Below are positions 56,433 to 64,000 of a stretch of 64,000 nt of DNA, piece after piece. Both the position numbers and the translations under genes were made by a program. This stretch comes from an uncultured Thermoguttaceae bacterium (GTDB taxonomy: Bacteria; Planctomycetota; Planctomycetia; Pirellulales; Thermoguttaceae): NCBI GenBank assembly GCA_938084835.1, contig CALKER010000020.1:1-64000 (forward strand). The letters are read 5' to 3'. The notes below the pieces were generated by a model. That model saw nothing but the letters and a program-made list of their open reading frames with translations. It ran no database searches and was not told where the DNA came from. How positions within the stretch are numbered: the stretch's first letter is position 1; every line of letters starts with the position of its first letter.

Positions 56433-58076
56433 TTAGCCCGCCCCGTTTGCTTGCGAGCCAGCCAACCAACTTGGCAGGCGGTCCCGGGGGGGCAAGCGAA
56501 CAATTTTTGCCCAACTCATGGCCTCGTGAGCGAGGACTTCGCGCAGGGCCTCTGCTGGGGGAAAGCTATCGAGGGACAACACACCCACGGCGGGTCCGCC
56601 GGGGCGATCCCACTCCCGGCCTACCGACATCCCTGCGATGTTGACTTGGTGCCGGCCGAAAACCGTCCCTATATGCCCGATCACTCCGGGAACATCCTTG
56701 TGTTCAAACAAAAGCAACAGTCCTTCCAAGGGGGCATCGAGGCGGAAAGAGCGTTTCTGGACCAAGCGGGGCATTTTGCCGAATAAGGTTCCGGCGGCAA
56801 TGGCTGTTCGCTCCGTTGATTCCACTTCCGCCTGCACAAGGGAACTGAAGTCCCCTACCTCGCCACTTCGTTCTTCCGAAAGTTCAACACCTCGTTGACG
56901 AAGGAGCCACTCGGCATTGACCAAGTTGACCGGTTCTTCCATAGCCTGTTCCAACAATCCGGCGGCGAATGCTGCGGTCAACAGTCGCGTTTCTCGTCGA
57001 GCTACTTCCCCTTGATAACGAACCCGGCATCGGCGTATACCTTCTCCCTGGACCTGCGCTAGCAGAAGCCCCAAGCGGTAGGCCACGTTGAGATAACCAC
57101 CCAGCTCTCGCAGGAGTTCCCCGTCCAAGGCCACGCTGTTGACGGCTTGGCGCACGATGCCTTTAGTGAAGTAGTCCACGACAAGCTCGGCTGCTTCCAC
57201 CGCAACTTGCTGCTGAGCTTCCTCGGTGCTTGCGCCGAGGTGTGGGGTGCAAACGACATTCTCCCGGTGGAAGAGCGGGCTTGCGGTACAGGGTTCCTTC
57301 TCGAAGACGTCCAAGGCAGCGCCGGCCAAGTGCCCGCTGTCCAGAGCCTCTACAAGAGCTTGTTCATTCACAAGGCCACCACGAGCACAGTTGATAATCC
57401 GTGCACCCCGCTTCATGAGGGCAAGCTCGTCGCGGCCAATAAGGTTTTTAGTTTGCTCGGTAAGCGGCACATGCAGGGTGAGAAAGTCGACCTGCGGCAA
57501 AAGTTCGCGAAGGGAGGTGAGAAGCTCCACACCCCACTGGCGTGCCTTGGCGACAGAAACAAAAGGATCGTACCCAAGCACGCGCATTCCTAGGGCGCGG
57601 GCCCGTTCCGCCACCGCTTGACCTACCCGGCCTAATCCCACCACCCCCAGCACCTTCCCGTACAGTTCGGTTCCAAGGAATCGGCTTCGCTCCCACCGCC
57701 CTTCTTGAAGGGATCGGTAGGCCGGGCAAATCCGCCGCGCCAAGGCAAACATTAGCGCCAAAGTGTGTTCCGCCGTCGAAATAGTATTGCCCCCGGGGGT
57801 GTTCATCACCACAATCCCCTGCCTTGTGGCAGTTTCCAAATCGATGTTGTCCACCCCCACCCCAGCGCGAACGATCACCCGAAGTCGCCGATTTCCTAGG
57901 AGCACCTCTCGCGTGATTTTGACACCACTGCGGCAAATGGCCCCGTCGGCGGAAAGAAGGGCTTCTCGCAGGGCTTCACCTTTCAGCCCCATACGCTCCT
58001 CGACCTCGAGGCCTCCGGCTTGCAATCGCTCTAACCCGGCGTCTGACAAAGGGTCCAGGATAACAATCCGGGGCAT
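56433..58076 (-). CDS. serA: D-3-phosphoglycerate dehydrogenase (long type)
   Basis: A 547-aa enzyme making 3-phosphohydroxypyruvate, the first step of serine synthesis. The NAD motif is GVVGLGRVGQAVAERARALG near 148-167. Catalytic Arg, Glu and His are in INCARGGLVNE, ALDVFEKEP and CTPHLGASTEEA. After the dehydrogenase come the ASB insert domain and a C-terminal ACT domain (HKDVPGVIGHIGTVFGRHQV), so this is the regulated type I enzyme. The tail beyond the ACT core (SWAKIVRLPPRDRLPSWLAG) is slightly longer than usual. Cytoplasmic, single gene. Confidence 0.96.
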   Translation of the reverse strand: MPRIVILDPLSDAGLERLQAGGLEVEERMGLKGEALREALLSADGAICRSGVKITREVLLGNRRLRVIVRAGVGVDNIDLETATRQGIVVMNTPGGNTISTAEHTLALMFALARRICPAYRSLQEGRWERSRFLGTELYGKVLGVVGLGRVGQAVAERARALGMRVLGYDPFVSVAKARQWGVELLTSLRELLPQVDFLTLHVPLTEQTKNLIGRDELALMKRGARIINCARGGLVNEQALVEALDSGHLAGAALDVFEKEPCTASPLFHRENVVCTPHLGASTEEAQQQVAVEAAELVVDYFTKGIVRQAVNSVALDGELLRELGGYLNVAYRLGLLLAQVQGEGIRRCRVRYQGEVARRETRLLTAAFAAGLLEQAMEEPVNLVNAEWLLRQRGVELSEERSGEVGDFSSLVQAEVESTERTAIAAGTLFGKMPRLVQKRSFRLDAPLEGLLLLFEHKDVPGVIGHIGTVFGRHQVNIAGMSVGREWDRPGGPAVGVLSLDSFPPAEALREVLAHEAMSWAKIVRLPPRDRLPSWLAGSQANGAG

Positions 58077-58884
58077 GACGCGTCTTCCTCCGATTCTCCG
58101 TTCAATTCGTGACCCTGCATAATTACAAATTTTCCGTGTAAATGTATCGTTATCAGATAACTAATCTTTCTTGATGCATTTCTCTCAATTTTATTGGTTC
58201 GCACGCGGTTCCGCTGAGACGCAGCTAGAACGCACTATCATGCCGCGAAGTTTCCGGGGCTTCTATCCCGGATCTTAATTCCTGAATGCCGCGGTTTTCC
58301 TGCGTGGAGGAGAGTGGCCAAATCCAATCGGTCCCGCTTCCAAACCTCATGACCCCCTTTGCCCGAGTCAGCTCCTAACTAAAAACAAATGGAAGATGCG
58401 GATTTTTTCGATAATCTGCGGGATTCGCTCTCCTTGGAAAACGTCGGAGGGCTCTGTGGGGTTCGGTTCATCGGGGGCTGCCTCCTCCGGCGCGGCTGAT
58501 TCCCAATTTCCTCGGAAGTAGCAGTGCCCTTAATGTTCAGGCTGGTTCTGCGTCAAAACGGCGCCTGACAGCTCTTTCCTCAGCGACTGACAATTTCGCC
58601 TCCGACAACGCCGCTAGGTACCCCCAAGGTCATGAGGGGGAAAGTGAATCAATATTATGTCCGAACTGTAAGCCAAGAATAAACCAGGCGGTAAGCAGAT
58701 TTGCTAAGAATTTGTAATCACGAGGCCGAGGCCCACTCAGGGCGACCGAGAAGCATGGCGGCTGGTCTGACATTGATCGGCGGGATTCAAGGCAAGAAAC
58801 GCCGGCCTCCACCATAAAGATTACTTGTTTCGCGAGATTGTGCCCTTGGGCGTGCGATTTTACCAGGGCTTGACCCCTCCCAAG
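58077..58884. other. Gene-free spacer
   Basis: About 810 bp. A weak CCCCC/GGGGG stem lies at 58621-58640. No supported ORF or RNA. Confidence 0.4.
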
Positions 58885-59952
58885 TTACGGGGTATTTCCA
58901 TCGCCCGCCGGTTCTGAAAGAAGACGAAGTTCCCGGGGAGGGCAAAACCGAAGAGTTTCTTCGCGGAATTTGCGCACTTCCACAGTGGCTCCAAACTTCT
59001 CCACTATCCAATCGATGCACTCCTGGACGGACTGTTCCGGTGCGCTGGCCCCGGCGGTAAGGGCCACGGTTTTTGCATCGGCCAGCCACTTTGGGTGGAT
59101 TTGAGAAGCCTCGTCGATCAAATAAGCCGCAGTCCCACAGGCTCGGCCAATTTCGACCAGCCGGCGGCTATTCGAGCTGTTTTGACTTCCCACCACGAGG
59201 ATGACGTCAACCTCCCCAGCTATCGCGCGGACGGCTTCCTGGCGATTTTGTGTAGCGTAGCACAGGTCGCCGTGCGGTGGTCCGACTATTTGAGGAAACC
59301 GGGCGCGGAGTCGGGCCGTGATGCGGTCAACTTCCTCTTGAGCCAATGTGGTTTGCGTCAGGTAGGCAACCGGCAAGTTATCAGGGACCTCCAGCCGGTC
59401 CACGTCCTCAGGGGTGCTCACAAGGCGGATGGCCTCCGGAGCCTCTCCCATGACGCCAACGATTTCTTCGTGACCTTTATGGCCGACAAGCACGATGGTG
59501 AATCCTTGCTCGGCCAACACACGCGCGCGTCGATGGACCCTCATCACCAAAGGACAGGTGGCGTCAATAGTCCTGAGCCCTCGCTCTGCCGCTTGATGTC
59601 GTACTTTCGGAGCTACTCCGTGGGCGGAGTAAAGTAACACGCTTCCGGCGGGTACATCCTTCAGGTCCTCCACAAAGATGACTCCTCGCCGCCGGAATGA
59701 TTCCACAATTGCGCGATTATGAACTATTTCGTGGTAGACATACACTGGTGGGCCAAAACGCCGGAGGGTTTCCTCAAGGGCATCAACGGCCATGCGGACA
59801 CCGGCGCAGAATCCACGCGGTTCCACGAGAATTAATCGGAGGTGATTTTTTCGCCCGGCGGGGTTACGGAAAGAGTCCTCCGCGGACGAGATCAGGGACC
59901 TTTTTGCGTCATTTCCCATAGTTGTGGCAGTTGCACTGTTTGTCGGATACAT
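58885..59952 (-). CDS. ispH: 4-hydroxy-3-methylbut-2-enyl diphosphate reductase
   Basis: A 355-aa iron-sulfur enzyme, the last step of the MEP isoprenoid pathway, making IPP and DMAPP. The three cluster Cys are in EPRGFCAGV, IDATCPLV and GDLCYATQN. Substrate-binding residues are in YVYHEIVHN, SAHGVAP, VGHKGHEE, YLTQTTL and GSQNSSNS. The core begins at about residue 38; the first 37 residues are low-similarity, and Met13 (59916) may be the real start. It is divergent from the squalene-synthase-like gene 515 bp away, also an isoprenoid protein. Confidence 0.95.
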   Translation of the reverse strand: MYPTNSATATTMGNDAKRSLISSAEDSFRNPAGRKNHLRLILVEPRGFCAGVRMAVDALEETLRRFGPPVYVYHEIVHNRAIVESFRRRGVIFVEDLKDVPAGSVLLYSAHGVAPKVRHQAAERGLRTIDATCPLVMRVHRRARVLAEQGFTIVLVGHKGHEEIVGVMGEAPEAIRLVSTPEDVDRLEVPDNLPVAYLTQTTLAQEEVDRITARLRARFPQIVGPPHGDLCYATQNRQEAVRAIAGEVDVILVVGSQNSSNSRRLVEIGRACGTAAYLIDEASQIHPKWLADAKTVALTAGASAPEQSVQECIDWIVEKFGATVEVRKFREETLRFCPPRELRLLSEPAGDGNTP

Positions 59953-60467
59953 ATCTCACAAAGGAGCCTAGGACTCGTTCTTTCCTTGGTATTTCCGCAG
60001 TAATAAGGAAACGGCTGGTCGATGTCGAGCCTAATCACCGGACGGGGTACTCCTTTATGAACTCCGATGCATTATGTTGGGCGAAGCTTCGAGTTGGAGC
60101 AAATCGCAGAGGAAATCCACCAGGCGCCATGTCCTCGGGTGCCCCGGCGGCTTCATGCGCCCAACCGAATATTTTGCTATAAGATTGATAGGGTCTCCGC
60201 TTAGAGCCTGTCAGCCATGTCAAGGGACTGGCCTTGGAGGACTGCCCGGCGTCGAGCCAAGCTTGCGTGCGTTTCAAAATTACAATGGCACATTACACTT
60301 TAGTCACAGCCAAAGAAGATATCGCATCAATTGGCAACTACCGCTCGCGACCTGGGTATACCCGGCGTCGACCTCCGCGGGAAAATTCTCGGTCGTGCGA
60401 TTTTCGTCAGCCCACGACTCTGGCACAGCCCGTTACAAGCGCGTACTGAGCATCAGGCCCAAAAGGT
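59953..60467. other. Gene-free divergent spacer
   Basis: 515 bp between ispH and the HpnC-like gene. Promoters expected; no RNA or ORF supported. Confidence 0.4.
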
Positions 60468-61424
60468 ATGCTAAGTGTTCCTGACCATTTGGTGGGTAGG
60501 TCGGCCGCGGATCTCCAACGTTATGGACCGTTGGAAACCATCCGCCAACCGGTGGACCTCCGCACCGCGCGGAAGTATTGTGCTCAGTTGGTGCGTGGCT
60601 TTTTCCCCAATTTTACGCTTTTTCGTCTTGTTGTGCCTTACCGATTACAGCAGCATCTCAGCAACATCTTTGCCTTTTGGAAGTGGGGAAAAGATTTAAG
60701 CCTGCATGTTCAGGATCGGCGAAGCGGCCTTGCCCTCCTGGATTGGTGGCACCGCTCGCTTCAGGACTGCTACGCGGGCGTGGCCGTGCATCCGGTGTTT
60801 GTCGCATTGCGGGAAACAATCGAAGTGTTCACCATTCCTCGGGATCCTTTCGCCGACTTGCTTGCCGGGTTTCGTCAGGACCAGCAGGTGCGGCGTTATT
60901 ATTCCGTGGAAGAGTTACTCGCGTATTGCCGGTACAGTTGCAACCCACTTGGTCGCCTGGTGCTCTATGTGGGAGAGTGTTCGCATCCGGCCTTTTTCAG
61001 AATAGTGGATGATTTGTGCACGGGGGCTGCGTGGGTGAGCTTTTGCTTTAATCTTGCCCGCAATGTGCGTTCACAACGCATTCTCGTACCTTTGGCTCGG
61101 GCCGCTCGTTATGGTTATACCGAAGAGGATTTTCTTGCAGAACGCTACAACGAACCCTTTTGTTTATTCCTCCAAGGAGAATTGGCAGAAGCCGAAGGTT
61201 GGCTGCGGGCGGGACTTGACGGCGTCGATCGGCTGCCGCGGTGGATCCAACTTGCCGCGGGAATTCTTGTTTGTGAAGCTCTGGAACTAATCCAGCGCTT
61301 ACGAGCCCATAAATACAATGTGTGGACGATATCGCCCCCACAAAGGCGGTGGCGCGAGTGGTATATAGCGGGGAAAGTGTGGTGGCTGTGTCGCCGGGGT
61401 CGCCTTCGGTCGCTCCTGCCTTGA
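60468..61424 (+). CDS. Hydroxysqualene synthase (HpnC)-like protein lacking both Asp motifs
   Basis: A 318-aa squalene/phytoene synthase-fold protein, closest by eye to HpnC. Shared blocks: HPVFVALRETIEVFTIPRDP, FADLLAGFRQDQQVRRYYSV, LLAYCRYSCNPLGRLVLYVG, ILVPLARAARYGYTEEDFLA. HpnC proteins carry DDxxDE in the first active-site helix and DVxxD in the second. Here they read KDLSLH (75-80) and FNLARN (194-199), with both second-motif Asp changed to Asn. These Asp bind the Mg ions and diphosphate, so catalysis by the normal mechanism is unlikely. A partner subunit, regulator or lipid-binding role is possible. No frameshift or stop is present. Confidence 0.8.
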   Translation: MLSVPDHLVGRSAADLQRYGPLETIRQPVDLRTARKYCAQLVRGFFPNFTLFRLVVPYRLQQHLSNIFAFWKWGKDLSLHVQDRRSGLALLDWWHRSLQDCYAGVAVHPVFVALRETIEVFTIPRDPFADLLAGFRQDQQVRRYYSVEELLAYCRYSCNPLGRLVLYVGECSHPAFFRIVDDLCTGAAWVSFCFNLARNVRSQRILVPLARAARYGYTEEDFLAERYNEPFCLFLQGELAEAEGWLRAGLDGVDRLPRWIQLAAGILVCEALELIQRLRAHKYNVWTISPPQRRWREWYIAGKVWWLCRRGRLRSLLP

Positions 61425-61583
61425 GAGCACCGGGAGAAAAGGCCGAAATTAGGTGGCCACGCACGTGTTTTTCTCTCCGAGGATCGCCTGGCTGAGTTTA
61501 CGGCAAAACAAAAGAAGCCACTTTTTTTAGATTGTGAAGCTTGCGCCTTGTTGGGGGGTTGCTCTTTCTAGTGTCCTCATTGC

Positions 61584-61611
61584 TTGACAAGCAGTGAAGA
61601 AAGAGGATAAT
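61584..61611 (+). promoter_or_regulatory. Sigma70-type promoter of the riboswitch transcript
   Basis: TTGACA (61584-61589), 16-bp spacer, GATAAT (61606-61611). The expected start, about 61618, is just upstream of the riboswitch core. Confidence 0.65.
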
Positions 61612-61624
61612 AACGGCGATCTTG

Positions 61625-61836
61625 TTTTCTCTGCGGTGGTGGTCGACTCCTCGGCCTGGGGAGCCGACAAACAAGGGAACACCGGTGCAAGTCCGGGACG
61701 GCCCCGCCGCTGTGACCGTGCATGTGGGAAGTCCCACTCGTTTTCGTGGCCATTGTCGCCAGCGATCCGCTTCCGCGGGTCCAGGGGGTGATGAGAAGGC
61801 CGGGACTTCCGACGCGGAAGTCAGCAGACCTACCAC
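61625..61836 (+). ncRNA. Cobalamin riboswitch
   Basis: Conserved AdoCbl/B12-class elements appear in order: AAGGGAACACCGGTGCAAGT with CCGGGACGGCCCCGCCGCTG and TGACC (61673-61720), CCATTGTCGCCAGCG near 61750, GATGAGAAGGCCGGG near 61790, and the B12-box-like GGAAGTCAGCAGACCTACC ending near 61834. Boundaries are approximate. Cobalamin binding normally represses downstream expression. The next plus-strand gene is the DUF1559 protein at 62213, 377 nt on. I see no certain terminator or sequestered RBS hairpin between them, so the expression platform is undetermined. Confidence 0.9.
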
Positions 61837-62212
61837 TGCAGCAGCCGGGTTCGCCTGCGCGGGCAGGTTGCCGGCTAGCGGTGAGGCCTCACTTTGGCGA
61901 TTTAGCCCAGGCTTTATCAGCTTCGGGCGTTCGTATCATCGGGCTGTAAGTGTCGTCCGCGCGAGCGCGCATCGTAAACGGTAAAGTCTGCGGCTCGCTC
62001 ACGGTGATATTCTGCGCCCAGCAAGGGTGCTCTCGGGCCCCAGGCGGTTGGGGGATCGTCAATCTGGGCGATGAACCTCGCGGAGAGTGATCCCTCACCG
62101 GCTTTTTTGCGCCGCTTGTTTTCCCTCAAAGCCATGTAAAACGGAAATGAAGAAACGAGTGAGGGTGCGTGTCAATCCTCCGAATGTCAATTCTCCACAC
62201 AGGAGCTTTAAC

Positions 62213-63055
62213 ATGTTTCCCGGATTTCGAATATGTACAAAAGTTCAGATCCTGAAGCCATGGCGTCTGCATCGGGCCGCGTTCACGTTGGTGGAGCTGC
62301 TTGTCGTCATCGCGATTATTGGCGTTTTGATTGCCCTTCTTTTGCCGGCGGTTCAAGCGGCTCGAGAAGCAGCCAGGCGAGCCCAGTGTGCGAATAATCT
62401 CAAGCAGAATACGCTTGCCGTGCTTCTTTATCACGATGCCTTTCTGTGTTTGCCCCCTTCCACCATTCTGCAAACCGATTGGTCCCAACCCACGGTCACA
62501 TGGTTTGCAGCAGTGGATTACTCCACCAACACCGTAAACACAGAAAAAGGGCTGATCGTTCCGTACATTGAGCGGAATACAGCCGTTTACCGTTGCCCCA
62601 CACGGACCGATCAGATTGTGCAGTTATACCAGGGGGCCACGGGCGGTTACGGGTACAACATGAATTTGGGTTATGTGGACTACTCTAATTGGCCGAATCC
62701 CCCCCGCCAGGTGGTGCGGAATCTGGCGTATTTCCCTTCCACAAGCCGAACAGTTGTGTTCACTGATGCTGCCCGAATTCAGCTTCCCTGGGCCGGCGAT
62801 CCTCAACTTAAGGCCACTGAAAATTTCTACATCTCCGGCCCGGAGGACTATTTTCTATTTACCGAGCCAGGAACACATTTTCGCCATGGAGGGAATGTGG
62901 CCAACGTGAGCTTTCTCGACGGGCACGTGGAAGCGATGAAAGAAGTTTGGGTCAATTCGCCTAGCCACTGGCCGCCGGAAGCCGTGGAGCTTCGCAAAAA
63001 ACTGGTCATTGGCTATCTCAGCGACAAAAGTGTCGAGCTTTACCGACCATATTAA
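62213..63055 (+). CDS. DUF1559 protein with prepilin-type N-terminus
   Basis: About 280 aa from ATG 62213, chosen over upstream in-frame ATGs (62087, 62147) because AGGAG sits 7 nt before it. The N-terminus [20 protein letters not shown] is a type IV prepilin/pseudopilin methylation signal, and [20 protein letters not shown] is the DUF1559 signature. The C-terminus has the H-x9-DG motif in [22 protein letters not shown]1559 proteins are greatly expanded in planctomycetes and are thought to be surface or secretion-linked; their role is unknown. It is the first gene after the cobalamin riboswitch. The next gene is convergent. Confidence 0.92.
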   Translation: MFPGFRICTKVQILKPWRLHRAAFTLVELLVVIAIIGVLIALLLPAVQAAREAARRAQCANNLKQNTLAVLLYHDAFLCLPPSTILQTDWSQPTVTWFAAVDYSTNTVNTEKGLIVPYIERNTAVYRCPTRTDQIVQLYQGATGGYGYNMNLGYVDYSNWPNPPRQVVRNLAYFPSTSRTVVFTDAARIQLPWAGDPQLKATENFYISGPEDYFLFTEPGTHFRHGGNVANVSFLDGHVEAMKEVWVNSPSHWPPEAVELRKKLVIGYLSDKSVELYRPY

Positions 63056-63264
63056 AATGCTGGGCCAGTCGTTGATGGAAACCGATAATTTTGGCTTGCG
63101 CACAATCCCGCAAGATCTCGTTTACGGAGGCGTCGGGAAGACTTCATTCGCCCGGCCCAATTCGAGCAAAGCCCCCGACAAAAGGCAAATTGATGGAAAC
63201 ATGCGAAGTACACCCCCGACGGTGGGGTGAGAGCCTCCGATCTGGCAGTTGCACGGGAATGGGC

Positions 63265-64000
63265 TTACTTTGACTCGCTAAAGTCAAACCGGCGGACGGT
63301 GTCCCTACTGCGAAGTTCAATCCAATCGATCTCGGCCCAGTTTGCCCCTTGCGGCAGGTAGATGCGGATGATGCCGAGCATCTCGCTTTCTGGTATGAGC
63401 ACGGAAATCGTTTGAAACTCGGTACCGTGCAGTGTGTACCAGAAACGTCTTGGTTGGCGATCAGACGGGGGCAGGTAGTGGATTTGTCCTTCCCCCTCCT
63501 GTGCGACGCGAATTCGGAACGTAACGCGGTGTGGTCCTCGCGCCTGACCGGCAGAAAACCCCAGGAAGGGTGCCGGCGAGTTTGCCACTAGATGAAGGAT
63601 CTCTCCGGATATGGTCCCCGTGCAGCCGCGAAGTTTCCATCCCAGTAACGGATCCTTGGGATCAACTGGTGGCTGAGCTGTTTGTGGGTCGTAAATGGGG
63701 ATAACCGCCTCGGTATTGGTCAGAAGGTCAGCTAGCTTTTCTGCCATCACGCGGACGCGTTGTGGTTCCTCGGCGGAGCGGTCCCGCGTTTCGCCGATGT
63801 CCTCGCGGAGGTTGTAAAGCTCATACCGATCTTCGCCATTGGCGCCGCTGGCAAAAAATCGGATTAATTTCCAATCCCCTTCACGAAGATAAGCACTGGG
63901 CAGAAAACCGTCGATCCGCTCCGCTTGTGCCCGACCTCCATGGGGAAAATGGCAGAAAATAGCGCGGCGCGGTGCTTCTTGGCCCAAAAGGGCGGATACC
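63265..64000 (-). CDS. Sulfatase, C-terminal part (5' end beyond right edge)
   Basis: The minus-strand frame is open to the window edge, so residues before about position 245 from the stop are missing. The visible part begins VSALLGQEAPRRAIFCHFPH, then LREGDWKLIRFFASG and RYELYNLREDIGETRD, all typical of the C-terminal half of planctomycete sulfatases. After the sulfatase core there is an extra domain of about 100 residues (ISGEILHLVANSPAPFLGFS onward) with beta-rich sequence, possibly carbohydrate-binding. The formylglycine motif cannot be checked. Confidence 0.85.
   Translation of the reverse strand, partial: VSALLGQEAPRRAIFCHFPHGGRAQAERIDGFLPSAYLREGDWKLIRFFASGANGEDRYELYNLREDIGETRDRSAEEPQRVRVMAEKLADLLTNTEAVIPIYDPQTAQPPVDPKDPLLGWKLRGCTGTISGEILHLVANSPAPFLGFSAGQARGPHRVTFRIRVAQEGEGQIHYLPPSDRQPRRFWYTLHGTEFQTISVLIPESEMLGIIRIYLPQGANWAEIDWIELRSRDTVRRFDFSESK

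Noticed and set aside
58621-58640. CCCCC/GGGGG stem
   Set aside because: Only five pairs and no T-run, so not a credible terminator.
1-64000. CRISPR arrays, rRNA genes, tmRNA, RNase P RNA
   Set aside because: No repeat-spacer pattern and none of the conserved RNA cores were found by eye on either strand.

Overview
The window looks like chromosomal DNA from a planctomycete (Planctomycetota, probably Pirellulales or a relative such as the Thermogutta group). The evidence is a DUF1559 protein with a prepilin-type N-terminus and a C-terminal H-x9-DG motif, two sulfatases (one cut by the right edge), a membrane-anchored Hanks-type Ser/Thr kinase, an ABC-2 permease fused to a CPBP protease, Tat-exported TIM-barrel sugar isomerase-like proteins, a hydroxysqualene-synthase (HpnC) homologue, and unusually long gene-free spacers. 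The genus is inference; no rRNA or other decisive marker is present.

Layout. 1-1632 is the end of an integrative element: a tyrosine recombinase running off the left edge, a small excisionase-like HTH gene, two look-alike promoters, and tRNA-Glu(CUC) whose 3' end faces the recombinase. 2-5 kb has a Flp-pilin-like ORF, an M29 aminopeptidase and a sugar-phosphate isomerase-like protein. 5.9-13 kb is a plus-strand run: a 1115-aa exported protein, an ABC-2/CPBP fusion and an amidohydrolase. 13.3-25.4 kb is almost all minus strand: kinase, GH5-like glycosidase, CDF metal transporter, large exported esterase/hydrolase, cupin, HEAT-repeat protein, M50 protease and guaA. 27-39 kb is plus strand: surE, a lipoprotein, a Pro/Trp/Gly-rich exported protein, a DNase I-fold protein with every catalytic motif replaced, an MFS nucleoside-type transporter, an HpcH/HpaI aldolase, fabI and a sulfatase. 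40.5-42.5 kb is a three-gene minus-strand cassette resembling arsEFG (CcdA-like ArsG, thioredoxin-like ArsF, DGC-domain protein). It lies between gene-poor, decayed-looking stretches, with a broken tRNA 3' end at about 45.5 kb. 45.6-49 kb has two Tat-exported sugar-isomerase-like proteins and a histidine phosphatase. 49.4-58 kb has a TolC-type lipoprotein, a polytopic membrane protein, a second HEAT-repeat protein and serA. 58.9-61.4 kb pairs ispH with a divergent HpnC-like gene lacking both aspartate motifs. 61.6-63 kb carries a sigma70-like promoter, a cobalamin riboswitch and a DUF1559 gene.

Main points of interest: (1) a cobalamin riboswitch reading toward a DUF1559 surface or pseudopilin-type protein; (2) three proteins that align along their families but have lost the defining residues (HpnC-like, DNase I-like, DGC-domain); (3) the arsEFG-like cassette with a perfect palindrome upstream; (4) recombinase and excisionase promoters sharing the same 17-bp spacer element. 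Family assignments come from reading motifs by eye; no search was run.
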